The position numbers were made by a program, and so were the translations under genes. A stretch of DNA of 64,000 nt from NCBI GenBank assembly GCA_034509925.1, contig CM067526.1, forward strand, positions 3,973,501-4,037,500. The letters run 5' to 3'. The DNA is from Hirudinaria manillensis (Eukaryota; Annelida; Clitellata; Hirudinida; Hirudinidae). The notes below the pieces were generated by a model that was not told where the DNA came from, searched no databases, and was given only the letters and a program-made list of their open reading frames with translations. Of the stretch, positions 1 through 12,998 are shown piece by piece (the stretch's first letter is position 1; every line of letters begins with the position of its first letter).

Positions 1-347
1 TTGCCATGGATACTCAGTTCTTTTGGGACTATTGCAGGGGAAGATGAAAATCTTCAACTTTTCGAAGGAGTCATTGGGGTTGTTCACAAGATTAAAATTA
101 CCTATTGTTTAGCAATTACAAAAACATCATAATCTTAATAATTTGACTTAAATTTCAGATAATCTTTATTGTCAGCGTGAGTCTCCAAGGTTTGTTCATC
201 TTATTGTTCCACTGCGCTCGAAATCCTCAAGTTAGAAGTCAATGGTGGAGTACTTTCTTCTCAGTCAGAAGCACCTATTCCTGGTCAAGTCCAAAGTTTC
301 ATCCACGTGCAATCCCAGTAGGTCGTCGAAGAGCCTCATCAATTTAG
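1..347 (+). CDS. Adhesion-type GPCR, 3' end only (array gene A)
   Basis: This is the 3' end of a receptor gene that begins outside the window. Two exons are visible: 1-78 (helix 6, LPWILSSFG, ending at VIGV-type sequence) and 159-347 (helix 7 and the cytoplasmic tail, stop TAG at 345-347). The intron is GT-AG with an unusual GTTGTT donor. Helix 7 has the adhesion-GPCR signature SLQGLF followed by FHCARNPQVRSQW, which matches genes B-E downstream. The tail after QWWST is serine/arginine-rich and differs from the paralogues. The family assignment is firm; function and ligand are unknown. The intron between these two exons has the same position and phase as the last intron of genes B-E, so this is the same gene structure. 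Confidence 0.85.
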
Positions 348-1539
348 AGGCAGAACTCTGATGTCGTTTAAGTGTATTGGTGTTAAAATATTTTTTAATC
401 TTGCATCTATTGTGATGTATTTTGACTTTCAGATATATATTAACAATCACTATTTCCATGACTATTTGGCTTTTTGTATTAGGTGACATCTTTTCCAACC
501 GCCATGTTGGCTGCAATCTTTTTAACTGCCTCGTTTTCTTTCATCTTGTTGTTTGTTTCTTTATTTCTTATCACCATTTAGTCCATTTTCCAATTCAAAT
601 ATTTCACATAAAATTCATCAAAACATTAAGTTTAGGTTTATTAAACTCAACAGTGCAATAATATGACTACTTCTTTGTTTTTCGTGAAGTATATTGGATA
701 GGTCCTTCTGGGATATGCACTATTGCACTAATGGCAATCTGGAGATAGGTGTAGAAACAAATTCAAAAAGAAAAATATTTTCTCAACCTGAATAGATAAT
801 AACCTCATTAAAATCTCTTGCTTGTGAAAGACTGGAAACTACAGACAAACCCAGCATCACAAACTGCCTTTTCAACAAATTAAAAATAATTGATGTTCTG
901 AGTCGAATATAAACAAGATTATTTTTTTAGAGTAATATTTATTCGTTGAAAAAAAACTCTTAATTCTTGACAATATAAATATCGCTCGCGAATGTATCTA
1001 TTGATATCTAATTTTCTTGACATATGATTTTCAATGCGAAATAGTGATTAAAATTTTCAACAAGTTATACTAAGGATAAGTGTATTTTATGAACAGTCGA
1101 CGTTGGGAGGATAAAGAAAGAATTTTTTAAGCAGAATCGGTACAATGTCGTTTTGTTTCTGTACATACCAAAAACCAGTCACTCAATGGCCGTATTGACA
1201 AAGGCCATGATAATGCACGGATCTCTACGTTAAACATTCTAAAACTCTATGTCTGTTCTAGAGTAGCGCTTTTTGACATGCTTTGTCAAATCTTCCCAAT
1301 AGATCTTAAATTGATTAATTTAAGGATAGTTCGTTAACATATTTAAAACTCCTTTCAAAATCTTGGTTAAATTGTTCTTAGTTCAAAGAACGTTCGAAGG
1401 TCCAAAAATTTTAAAATCAGTTATAAATGATTAATTTCAATTATAAATTGAGTTTCAATATATTAGTAATGCACCATTAATTTATTAATGGTTTCCTACT
1501 GCGACTAGCTGCGAATAGAAACACGCTGATGTCGCTTGG
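348..1539. other. Intergenic, A to B
   Basis: AT-rich spacer between receptor genes A and B. I see the presumed 3' UTR of A and no supported coding sequence. The open frame near 422-661 has no domain and no homologue among the paralogues. Confidence 0.5.
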
Positions 1540-1547
1540 ATATAAAG
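1540..1547 (+). promoter_or_regulatory. TATA box of receptor gene B
   Basis: The sequence GATATAAAG lies about 235 bp before the ATG of gene B. An initiator-like GACAGTTTT follows about 35-40 bp later. Genes D and E have similar TATA elements at comparable distances, which supports a functional TATA promoter. The transcription start itself is inferred. Confidence 0.5.
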
Positions 1548-1774
1548 TGATTTCCCTTCATTCGTAAGCCAGCAAATGTCGGAAGACAGTTTTAACATTT
1601 AAGGGATTAAAGGCAAACAAATATTCCAAATGTTTTCTTGCATAATTTGCAGGAGGTTGATTTCAAATTAATAAATATCAAATCAAGGAGTTTGCAGAGA
1701 AAAAAACACAGAACAATATTTGAAATTTTTTTTAAGGAAATATAATCGTTTTGATAAATTCTGAGAGTATCATT

Positions 1775-4700
1775 ATGTTTCTAAATGCAATGAATTTTAA
1801 GATAAAATTTTATAAAATACATTTGATGATATGCTTTCACTTAATCCACGGTGATTCCATTTTTGATTGGTTTCTCCGAAAAGAATTACCTAAATTTGAT
1901 GAGCGTCACCCTCTTGATTGTGGCGATGGTATTAACTCTTGTTCTTTTGATCTAAAGTTTGGTCATCTCAACGAATCATATTCCCGGACATTACAAGATC
2001 TTATTCTGATTAATGATGATTTACCGAATGAATGCAGAACAGGTTACAGTAGAAATTTTATTTCTTAACCCAAGAGTAACGAACTTCAATAACAAGATAA
2101 CATTACCCATTTTATACAGATATTTGCTTTTCAACGGACACCGTTAGTTTCATAAAGGGAAATTTAAGTTGGCCGGAAACTACAGTTGGAGAACGTTATG
2201 TTCAGAAATGTCGTTATTGTTCAAAAGAAGTTAAATATGCTTACCACGATTGTTTGTGCAGCTCTAACAACAAGTCAGTTTGGACAAATTTAAACGTCGA
2301 TAGCTGTCCCGAGCCTCTTTTCGCGGATGAAATTAAAAGCATGCAAATTATTTACAAAGTAACTGGAATTTCATTCTATTTATTATAATTGGTGTAATTA
2401 GATTCGATTAATTTATTAATTCTATGTATGATTTTCTAAGAAAACATCGTAAAAATCGCTTTGTACAGCAACACAAACAATCTAGTCACCTATGATTTGA
2501 TATTTTGTGTGACAGCCATCTTGCTGAATTGGTGCTCGACTGATGTTTGCTATGCAAATATATTTTTTAGACACGAAGATTATAGTAAATTGTAGCTGAT
2601 ATTTTCCAAATATATAATAAAAATATTCTACATTTAGTTAAATATTGTTTTGTTTACTGTGTCACGGAATTTACCATTCATTTGTTCTTTTTGAGTTTGA
2701 TAGCCCAAATTGCTCACACCTTATGACGGGTTTTCGGAATTTGAACGAAATACATGAACAATACCCCACTCATCCAATATTTCCTCGTGATTACGACTTC
2801 ATAACTAAACTCTTCGTCGGAGAAATAAAGACTTGCTTGACAGAAGTCAAATATCTTCAACAAGAAGCAGAGACAATTCATAATTTCCTAGATATGTTGA
2901 TCGGTCGCAACCACGAACAACAACATCTACAGATCTTTATCAAGTAAGAAATTCCATTTCATTTGGTTAAACAAAAACAGATGAAATATCATTGCTTAAT
3001 CCCGATATGAAAAGTAATATAATAAATTTAAACTGAAATCATTGCTAAATATTTTCTGAAAATAGAATTTAATTAATTATATTAAAATGTAAATTGAATC
3101 GACTTTATATTCTCTTCATTGATTTGAATAATTTTATTCTTAATTTTAGAGCGATTGAGGTTTTGAAAGATTCATTTGTTGAAAATTGTGCTATTCTAAA
3201 AAACAAAAACAATGTGGCCATGTATGAAGGACAAAATATGATGATGCTTCGTGTTGCTGCAGAGCATGGACGCTTCAATCACAATTTCAGCATCAAAGGA
3301 CATGGGATGGTCGATGTATCATTCAATTGGGACGTTCGAGGTTTGTAATAAGTCCTTATGCTAATATTTAGCAATTTAACATGCAGAAGAGAGAACTCAT
3401 TTCTATGGTATTTCTAGACATAAAGAGCACAGATGTACATTTACATGTCTTTTACCGTTTCAAACTTCGACCACTAGTTAAATGGATTAAGGAACCCGAG
3501 GAACATGAAACTGAAACTGAACTTGAAAGTTCAAGAGAGAATGGACGTCTATTTCTGCGATATTCGATGTTTGAATTTCAAAATAAAATTAGAGAGTAAT
3601 TTATTTTAATGACCTAGCCCTTGAACACTTATAAAACAAAATCTGGGCGTTACAAATTGTAGTTGAATACACTTAATTTTTCAATACTTTTTATATATGT
3701 ATAAATTTTTTTCTTAAACAAAAAATGCAGGATGCTCAGCCCTCTTGTGTATATCAATCACAGTCAGCACAAGCATGTGACGAAGTCTCGGAAAACAGCT
3801 AACAATACCTATCCTATATCAGTGCATTTCGAAGATACGGAGGTAAGATTAATTTTTTAAAAGATAATTCATACATTGTAAGTTTAAATTTACAGATTAT
3901 ATCGAAAAAAAAGAAAATACTTTGTTCGAATTATCCTCACAAGAAATCCATCAAATCAGGTAATTGTTTTAATTTTAGTGAATGAAATTATTTTTTACAA
4001 GTCAAACTTCGCATTAAAGGATGGAAATTTGACTGCAAAACCACAATTATTTCTGCATCATCAGTGAAATGTGATTGCGTGGATGTCGGCTTTATTGCTG
4101 TAGTATACGAGGAAAAGGTAATCAATATCAGTAAATTCAATAAACTTGCAGGTATTAGAAGTAAATGTGTTATACATATACAGTTGCTTGATATATTTAC
4201 TGTTGGTGCGGCCGATCCCATTGAAGATATAGCCGTCTTTTTGGTAAACCATTTTCTAAAAATTGCTAATTAAACGAATTTAAAAATTTTAATAAAAGCA
4301 TTTATAACTCTTAGGGATTCCCCCATAATTACGAACTGTATTTGGCTGGCATGATTTTAAGAGCCGTCTCCATTGCTGCAATTTTCTTTACAATTATTTC
4401 TTATGTGTCATTTAAGTGAGTATAAAATAAAATATTGAATATAAATTCATAATTAATAAATTTTGCTTTTGTTAATTCTAAAATATTTAGGAAAACGAGG
4501 AAAGGAGTACCAACCCATATTCTGCTCAACCTATGTTTCTCCTTAATTTGTCTTCTCATTGTGCTTTACGTAGCAGAACAGAGATCAAACATCAAAAGAG
4601 AGTGTCGTATTTATAGCATCCTTAGATACTATTTTATTTTGGTTTCTCTAATGTGGAATGGTGTAGAAGCTCATAACATGTACCGGATGCTAGTAAAAGT

Positions 4701-6488
4701 CTTTAACAGCCATAAGCGCCATTTTATCAGATTAGCAGCTTTTGTTTCTTGGGGTAAGAATCTGATAAATATTATGAAAACATTATTACTTTATACTTTT
4801 ACATATTAAATCTTAACTTTATACATTTTGGCTAATCATAAATATCCGATAATACCCAATTAAAATGATTTTTTTTTTGTAAATTTTGTAAACTTTAAAT
4901 GTAACAGGAACACCTTGCCTATTTGTCTCATCTGTGTTATTGTTAGATTATAAAGCTTTCGACGGAGTTTACACAAAATGTACCTTTGGGTAAAATGTTT
5001 TTTTTTTTTTTTTATAAAAAATCGTTATTCACTTTGTGGAGATTTTTATGAGAATTCTTGTAGGGTCTTATATCTTATTGTCTTATATTTTGTTGTGGTT
5101 ATGGGTGACTGCTTTTTAAATGATTTAGATAAAAGCTAATTAAAATAGCAATCGAACTATTAATTGCTTTAAAGAGAGTTTTTCCATGCATGAATATTTA
5201 CAAAATAGTAAATCTAAACTTGGAATTTATATTTACTTTATATTAGATGTTCATTGAGACCCTGGACAATGTATTTTGCGTGGCTGCTTCCGATGTCCAT
5301 CATCATTCTCCATAATCTTATCATCTATGTTATGGTTGTCAGAATTTTGTGTCAGGAGAGACCGGCAGAAATGGCCAGAGGTAACATTTGAAGGAATTGA
5401 ATTATTGAATTAAAGTAAAGCTAGAAAGTCCTATGTGATTGTTTTCAACGAAAAGAGATTTTGTAAAGTGATGATTTCATTATTGAATGCAATATCATAT
5501 CGTACAATTCTTTTATTCTATTTTATTTTGAAATACTTTGTATTTGTGAACCATATTAAGTAATTTTTCAAATAACAACATTTGCCGTTCAAAAGCATGA
5601 ACTAAGATTACGTCGTAATACAGGTTGATTCTCTCATTAAATAGATAAAGTTTCAGAATTAGACCTTCACAAGAAATGTTTTTTTTAAATTTATATTTAA
5701 TCATTGAACTCATGTTTTCCCATTATATATTGGGAATGCACTTATGGAAGTTAGCAATTAATAACGTTAGCATATCTAAGACAATAATAATTTGTCGTGG
5801 TCCTGCTTCTGTCCACATTAAATGTTTTTCCTTCCCTCAAACTCTGCCACGTAAAGTTGAGCCACTGCTTATTGATATATCGTGGGAAGAAATTGAAACA
5901 AATACTTTGAAATTGAAATCGATTCATAAAATTTAGAACAAGTTAAAGAAAACGTTTCATCGAGACTTTGTGGAGCATTTGGAGTCTTGGTTCTTCTGGG
6001 AGTTCCGTGGCTGCTCAGTGCATTTGGAGTATTAAAAGGTCAAGATGATGCAATCTTGTACTTTCAAGGCGTTGTCGGGGTATTGAAATCTTATGTAATT
6101 ATAAGAATAAATACAATAAAGTAATATATAATGATTAAATTTGAAGTCATCAAATTTTAAACATTATTACAACTGAAGACATGAATGGAAAAATTAAGTT
6201 GTAAGTAGGGACCTCAACTAACTAATGTTTTAACAATAGTTTGCATTCACCTACTTTTTATCCCAGGTTCTGTTTGTGGTGTTTGTGAGTCTCCAAGGTT
6301 TGTTCATATTTCTGTTCCACTGCGCTCGAAATTCTCAAATTAGAAGTCAATGGTGGAGCACCATTTCGGGATCGGAATCTTCGAAATCTTCAAAAGATTC
6401 AAAAAGTTCAAGACTCAAGAAGTCAAACATGTTAAACGCCAACAATTCATCGGCGTTTGATAAAAGATTGAATCAAAATCCGCAATGA
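1775..6488 (+). CDS. Adhesion-type (class B2) GPCR with HRM-like domain (array gene B)
   Basis: Exons: 1775-2042, 2120-2358, 2696-2943, 3150-3340, 3418-3595, 3731-3842, 3896-3959, 4002-4117, 4184-4243, 4315-4415, 4491-4753, 4908-4989, 5247-5380, 5937-6079, 6267-6488. The phases close perfectly to an 806-aa protein. Order of parts: weak signal peptide; a cysteine motif (exon 1); an HRM-like domain (exon 2, LSWPETTVGERYVQKC then WTNLN and SCPEP); a divergent GAIN-like region; a GPS-like motif in exon 8 (WKFDCK, then CDCVDVGF); helix 1 (exon 10); helices 2-3 (exon 11); helix 4 and the loop-2 cysteine (exon 12); helices 5, 6 and 7 (exons 13-15). The Cys before helix 3 (KREC) and the Cys after helix 4 (YTKC) should form the conserved disulfide. 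The GPS has no HL(S/T) cleavage tripeptide, so self-cleavage is not expected. A surface receptor is inferred; ligand and G protein are unknown. The exon 3 start (after TTTTTGAG) was chosen by alignment with genes C-E. AATAAA follows at about 6584. Confidence 0.85.
5381..5936. other. Intron 13 of receptor gene B
   Basis: A 556-bp intron between the helix 5 and helix 6 exons. It contains chance open frames (5513-5713 minus, 5676-5936 plus) and nothing I recognise. Confidence 0.6.
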
Positions 6489-7861
6489 AACCATGCCACA
6501 AAGATAAATTGAGAATCATGTACTTCATATTTTCCAATCTCTAATTTTACAAAATATAATTTGTTTTTAATTTGTAATGCAAAAATAAATTCAATTAATT
6601 CCATAAGCATCATTGACTCGCTATGAAATGAGACTGATGATCATTAAAGCATCCCTGCTAAAGATGTACCGTAATTGAATGCGGGAACCAAACCGCAGCC
6701 AAATGTTCCGCTATCTTTTTGAATCTTAATGATTTATAATTTAATAATCGTTTATATTAAATGTCTAAGTATAATAAATATTGATTATTCTGGCAATTCA
6801 TATTCAAAATTTATTTCAGGGATGTTAAAATATAAGAATATACCATCATTGATGCATCCTCAACCTTGTGTGGTTGGAGGATTTTTCCAGTTCCGCTAAA
6901 GATTTGTGCCTCAGCCGATTAACAGAATACTGACTTTAACACAGCAACTTTATAAAATATGCCTTCGGTGTTTAGTGTGCTTGGAATTTCACTATTATTT
7001 TATTAATTGATATTTAATCCAATTATACTTCAATAATGATTTCTCTCAATGATTTCGGTAAAAATATTTTGGCTTACTTTTTATACTCTTGTTATAATTG
7101 CTAAATAGTAACTTGTGCCAATTTCTTGAAACCATTACAAAACAAATCACATTTCTAAATTTCCGTCACTTTTAATGAACTCTTGTTGAAGTTTCACAAT
7201 TTAAAATATTTGAGGCTTCAACTGGCTTATCATTTTAATCAAACAGCAAAATAGACAGGATTATATATATTAATATTAATTATAAGGGTTATAAAAATTA
7301 TATAAATCTAAATAGACTGGATTATATATATTATTACGTCGTTAAGTATTTTAATAGTGTCGTTCACTGAAGTCATCAAATTTTCATAGCCATGCGAAGT
7401 TGGATTATAGTGCATTTAATAATCATGGTTCAGAAATCAATATCCTCACCTCAGCCATTGATTCTTGTCCAAAAGCATTTCCTTTGCTGTTCCCTAATAT
7501 ATTACAAACAGTTATCTATAGTTTCAATATATTTGCATTCCACTTCACAACTTTTGCCGGTCTGGATCTGGACTGCTGGCAATTTCAATATAACTGTCCT
7601 AGAATACGCCAAGTTACTACTAATCGTCATTTTAATTTTAATCACATAAATAAATCTATACAATGCCAATTAGCACTAGCAAGCAGTTCATTACGCCCCA
7701 AATACCGCCCTTATGCACTGCATATCCCAGCAACCCTTAGCGATGGCCTTGGGTCAGAACAACCTTCGGAAAGCATTATAAGCTCAGGAAATCGTTTTCA
7801 TCTGCAGACTCCCTCTCAAATCAGCTAAAGAGGAGGTGGCTGCTAATTCAAACTTTGCAGT
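6489..7861. other. Intergenic, B to C, with an unexplained ORF
   Basis: This holds the 3' UTR of B and AT-rich spacer. An imperfect repeat of AAATAGAC(A/T)GGATTATATATATTA occurs near 7250 and 7310. From 7400 to 7828 there is a 142-codon plus-strand open frame that is more GC-rich than its surroundings. It has no signal peptide, no domain I know, and no similarity to the receptor exons. No TATA box is evident before gene C, unlike before B, D and E. The ORF could be a decayed insertion or non-coding sequence. Confidence 0.35.
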
Positions 7862-10800
7862 ATGCACAGTTGTATGGTTGCGAAATTAATACTATCATGT
7901 ATTTTTGAAACAATCGTTATAGCTCATAATCAAGATTCACAGAAATTTATTAAGTACAACTTGTCTGAAGTTAAATGTGAGGATGGTATGAGATGGTGTT
8001 TCGTTGATTTGAAATATGTTTACCTCAACGAAACATATTCTGACCTGTTACATGAAGTTATTTTGCAGAACGAGGACCTTCCAAATGAATGTAGAATAGG
8101 TTGGTTTCAGTTAATTCGAAGCAACTATTATTTTATTATAATTACATTGCAGTCATATTATTTGATTGGAATGCTACTTTAGGATTAGTTTTCATTCCCA
8201 GATATTTGACTTTCGGAAAGCACCACATCTTCTAAAAAGGGAAACTTAAGTTGGCCTGAAACTCCTGTCGGAGGACGTTATGTTCAGAAGTGTTTCTATC
8301 CATCGGAAGAAATCAATTATGCCTCTTATGATTGTTTATATAGCGCTAACAACGAGTCAATTTGGACGAATTTAAACGAAGATAGCTGTCCTGAAGCTCC
8401 TCTTTCAGTAGAAATTAAAAAGTTTAGAGATAAAGTTATCAAGGTATTCAAGACAAAATATAAAATAATTTAAATTCCATAAAATCTTACCAAATAATAT
8501 TTTCGTTATCACTTCGTCAGCATCAATATCACGGTTGCTTCGACGTTCTGGAAATATTTCAAAGGTTGTTGCTAATTAAAGCAAAGTATCCGGAATATCC
8601 TGCATGTACAGAAGATCTAATATTTATTATAAACTATTTCATTGAAAAATATCCAATATGTTGGCCACGTGGTAGAAATCTAAACTTGGTTTTGGAAAAT
8701 ATCATTTTGAAGTTTATCGACATGTTTTTCAGTCTCATTAAACATTTTAGCAAGAATACTTTCAAAAAGCGAGTGATTTGCCGATTTTTTGGCTTATTTA
8801 GTAATATACATTTTATATGTGTCAACATGTCTGTATTATATTTACATACCATTAATAATAAATTAACTTGTTTAATTAATAATTATAAATTAAAAGCAAA
8901 GTTTTTAGGAGGATAAGAATATTTAATGTTTTATTTTTAGGATATTCGTATTTTTGAAAGATTCATTTTTAAATGACGATCTCAATGGGGAGTTGTTCCA
9001 GGAAAATATAAAAACCAAAAATGATTTTTTCGGAAAGAAGTTCATTCTCTATCATAGAATCATTTCCAGTTATCCTTACAATCAGACTTTCGGCATCGAC
9101 AAAAATAATTACGTTGTTATTAGTTTCCATGGTGGCCAAGGTTCAAAACTTAATGATAAACAAGTTGTTCAGTTAATATTATCTGTATTGTATATAAATA
9201 TTAGCCAATTATTATTTATTTATTATCATTTACCGAACTCAATTGGTTCACACTTTTTCAAATTAAAGGATATAGAATAAATAATGATCCAAGCATTATT
9301 TATTTTTCTAATATAGTAGTAGTGTAGCATTGTATATAGTTTTTAGAAATTATAATATTTAAGCGTATTTTAGAAATTATGATATTTAAGTGTTATGTAT
9401 AAAACTCTATCACAAATTTGTATAGTACACTATTGTATTATTTTTGTACCTTATCAAAATAATGATACGTCTCCCAGGAGGTGGTTGTACTATTTCTGAT
9501 TTCCTGACATGTAATTTGAATAAACACCTCTCATGTTTGTACTCTCGTGCTGTCACTCCCTCGCTTCTCCTCTGTTTTTCTTGAATCTGCCGATAGTCCT
9601 ACTTACGTACTTATAATGATTGGATCTGCTCTTCACACATATCAATTGATAATCTTGCAATATTTAATTACTTTTCGTCACGTTACGTCATTCTTCAACG
9701 TTAGCAATCTATATTTTAGATATTTTAGGCTTACCTTGGTAACATGACATGTTTTTATATACAGAATTGACATCTACCGACATTTCTACAATCTTTTTCC
9801 CAAATTTTGATGAACTCTATCTGTATTCGGGGAGCTATGGCCGCGGATCAAGACGAACGTTAAATTATTTCCATACGTAATTAATATTTCTATATTTAAA
9901 TAATTAAGGGTATATTGTATCTTTCGCAATTTGACCTTTGTCCACTTTTCAAGAATCTCTAAATTTGAATTGAAAACAGATTATACCGGCCGACAGGATC
10001 CCTTATTTATTTGGATTTCAAGGTAATTGGAAGAAACAATTCCTATCACGAAAACTCCAAACAATATCATGATCAACCTATCAGAAGGAACACCTCGATT
10101 TCTATAACTTTCAAAAATATACGTGTCGAAGAGGTAAAACATGAAGTGCATGATATATGAATATCAAACTTCCACAATCCATAAAAATTATTAAATTACT
10201 ACAAACCGCAGGCCATTTCCAAAAAGAACATTTATTGTGCGCATCAGCCGTATCAAACCGGTAAGACAATCAATAAACAATATTCACAAACACTGAAGCA
10301 ATAGCAATAACCAAGGTTAAGATTTAATTAATTTTAATTGATTTGTTGAAATGCTAGGAGTGAGGCCCATTTTGGATAGGCCATCCCAATCTCAGGTCCT
10401 GTCACAAAAGAAATCTTAGTGCAAATGAAATTATGGGAAATAATATTATTCATGTAGTCAAATATTTTTTATCTGATGTATTTTGGTTCACTTAAACACA
10501 TAACTTACCTATTCCGAATTGATACTCTGTTAGACAAAACAGATTCATTCCTCGACATGTGGACGAACAGCTGCAAATCATTGACCTTCGAAACTTCAGT
10601 GGAATGCGAATGTTCGGAGCCTGGTTTCGTAACTGTCTTAGAGATCCAATACGCGGTTAAATTAAATTAATTTAATTAGAAAGCTAGAATATTAATTCAT
10701 CAAACTTTCGGCAGGCTCATTACCCTCACCGCACTACTGTCAGTACTAAGCCAGACCTCTCCGTGTTTTTGGTGGGTCTTAATAATAATATAAAAAAAAT

Positions 10801-12998
10801 TGAAGCATTTTATTATGATATTAATATTAGTTATATTAAATAAATTTCTCATTAGGGATTTTAAATTTAAACCAGGGATTTCCTTATCACTATGAAGTAT
10901 ATTTGCTTGGAATGGTTTTAAGAGCTTCGTCTGTTGCGGCTCTAGCAATAACCATTTTCACTTTCTTATTTTTCAGGTATTTTTCCTTCTTTGAGATACC
11001 ATAATAATAACAAATTAATGTAGTTGCTAGTTAATGCAGTTGTTATCATTTCATAATAGTTTTCAATTATCTAGTTTCTTTGAACATTTATATTTGAGCC
11101 TGTGATGATTTTATTTTGAGACAATTGGGTTAAAAGGCTAATTAAAAGATAATTTAACATGTATTAATTTAAAATGTATTATTTCCAATAAATAATATAA
11201 AAACCAGACTTATTTGGCGCAAACAGTGATAACTTAATAAATGTAATACCTTCCTTCCCAAGGAATGTGAGGAAAGGAGTACCAACCCATATTCTGCTCA
11301 ACCTATGTTTCTCCTTAATTTGTCTTCTCATTGTGCTTTACGTAGCAGAACAGAGATCAAACATCAAGAGAGAGTGTCGTATTTATAACATCCTCAGATA
11401 TTATTTTATTTTTGTCTCTCTGATGTGGAATGGCATAGAAGCTCACAACATGTACCGGATGTTAATAAAAGTCTTTAACATCCACATGCGTTATTTTGTT
11501 AGAATAGCTGCTCTTATCTCATGGGGTAAGGAATAATTATTTAGTTTTAGAGATTTGCTAAAATTGTATTTTTCTTCAATTAAACATTTTTGTAAATTTC
11601 AAGTGAGAAAATGTTAATATTTCAAAGTAATATTATTTTGAATATAAAATGTATATCTATTAACATATAAATAATATAATACAATTTAATTTAAGTATAA
11701 AACATATATCTGTTGAAATTATTTTATATTTAACATTTATATAAATTACTTCGGATTATTATTAATTAAGGAATTCCATTTCTAATGATCTGCATCACCT
11801 TAATAATTGACAAGAAGGCATTCGACGGGATCCATATAGATTGCATATTTAGGTTAGATTGAAAGACTGCATTTTCAAAATTTATAATGTTGACAGACAT
11901 CATGCAGATATTACTAAATAAACTCTTTATGGTTTAAAAAGAAACACCTATTTGTAACAAATATTTTAAGCGATGTTTATAAAGTTGGATTTTTATAAAG
12001 TAGAATCTCAATATTAACTAATTAATTGGGTTCAAATAATTGCGTTTAATATCTGTATTTCAACAGATTACAAACAATGGTTTAATATTTATAAAATATA
12101 GTATGTTGAAAAAATATGTAATATCTCAATAATTCAATAACGTAATTATTATATTATTCCAATTTGTTATTTTTAATCAACTGAAACCACAATTTATAAC
12201 CTTTTCATAGGTGTTCCCTCAGGCCAAGGACAATGTACTTTGCTTGGCTGGTTCCAATGTCCGGTATTATCTTGCATAACTTGATTGTGTTTGGTTTAGT
12301 TCTCAAAGTGCTGTGCCAAGATCAACCTTCTGAGATCAGACCCGGTATTTATGATTTAAAAGTAACTCTTTGAGTCTTTAAGTGCTATTTTCTGTTGTGT
12401 TTATCTTTATAGTGCCACAGGTCGCTAAAAAATAAATTTAGGAATTAATTCGATAATGGCTACAAATTCAATTTGCAATATTAGGGTCGATGCAGGATAA
12501 AAGTAGTGTCCAATCAAGATTGAGTGGTGCATGTGGAATTTTGGTACTGCTTGGAGTTCCTTGGATTCTGAGTCCTTTTGGGGCCATCCAAAAAGAAAAT
12601 GAAAATCTTAAACTTTTCCAGGGAATAATTGGGGTAATTTATCTCGTCCGAATTTCAATTATTCAATGTATTTAATCAATGTTGGGTTCAATTCCTGATG
12701 AAATTTTATTGCTTTCAAGTCTAAAATTAAATTACTTTCTCAATATCAAACTTATGGTGTTATTAATTTTCAGGTAATTTTTATTGTGTTTGTGAGCCTC
12801 CAGGGTTTGTTTATCTGTCTGTTCCACTGGGTTCGAAATCCTCAAGTCAGAAGTCAAGTTAGAAGCACAATCAGAACTTCTACAAGTTCCAGTTCTTGGT
12901 CGGTTCCATGGAAACGTTCAAAATCAACATTAAGTTCTCAACTAAGAAGTATTACTTCTCGAAATCTTAAATCTCAGGCATCAGTCCAGTCGAGATGA
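7862..12998 (+). pseudogene. Adhesion-type GPCR, probably inactivated (array gene C)
   Basis: Exons: 7862-8099, 8202-8440 region, 8521 to about 8772, 8941-9140, 9765-9858, 9980-10133, 10212-10260, 10534-10655, 10715-10771, 10876-10976, 11263-11525, 11771-11852, 12211-12344, 12485-12633, 12774-12998. Layout matches genes B, D and E: signal peptide, HRM-like domain, GAIN-like region, GPS-like CECSEPGF, seven helices, SLQGLF in helix 7. Two faults are visible. In exon 2 the codon for a conserved Cys (DIC in B and D) is TGA at 8207-8209, and no alternative acceptor avoids it. The exon 3 donor is unclear: the site that aligns with D (GTGATT at 8773) would put exon 4 out of frame. All exons from 4 to 15 remain open with correct phases, so any inactivation is recent or is an allele or sequence error. 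The upstream region has no obvious TATA box. Confidence 0.65.
9141..9764. other. Intron 4 of receptor gene C
   Basis: A 624-bp intron. It contains two adjacent copies of a roughly 25-bp unit, TTTAGAAATTATNATATTTAAG, at 9344-9394. A more GC-rich patch at 9540-9600 has an open frame without recognisable content. Confidence 0.5.

Noticed and set aside
8207-8209. TGA as a selenocysteine codon in receptor gene C
   Set aside because: The position is a Cys in the paralogues, but no SECIS-like element was seen and this receptor family has no known selenoproteins. A nonsense change is simpler.
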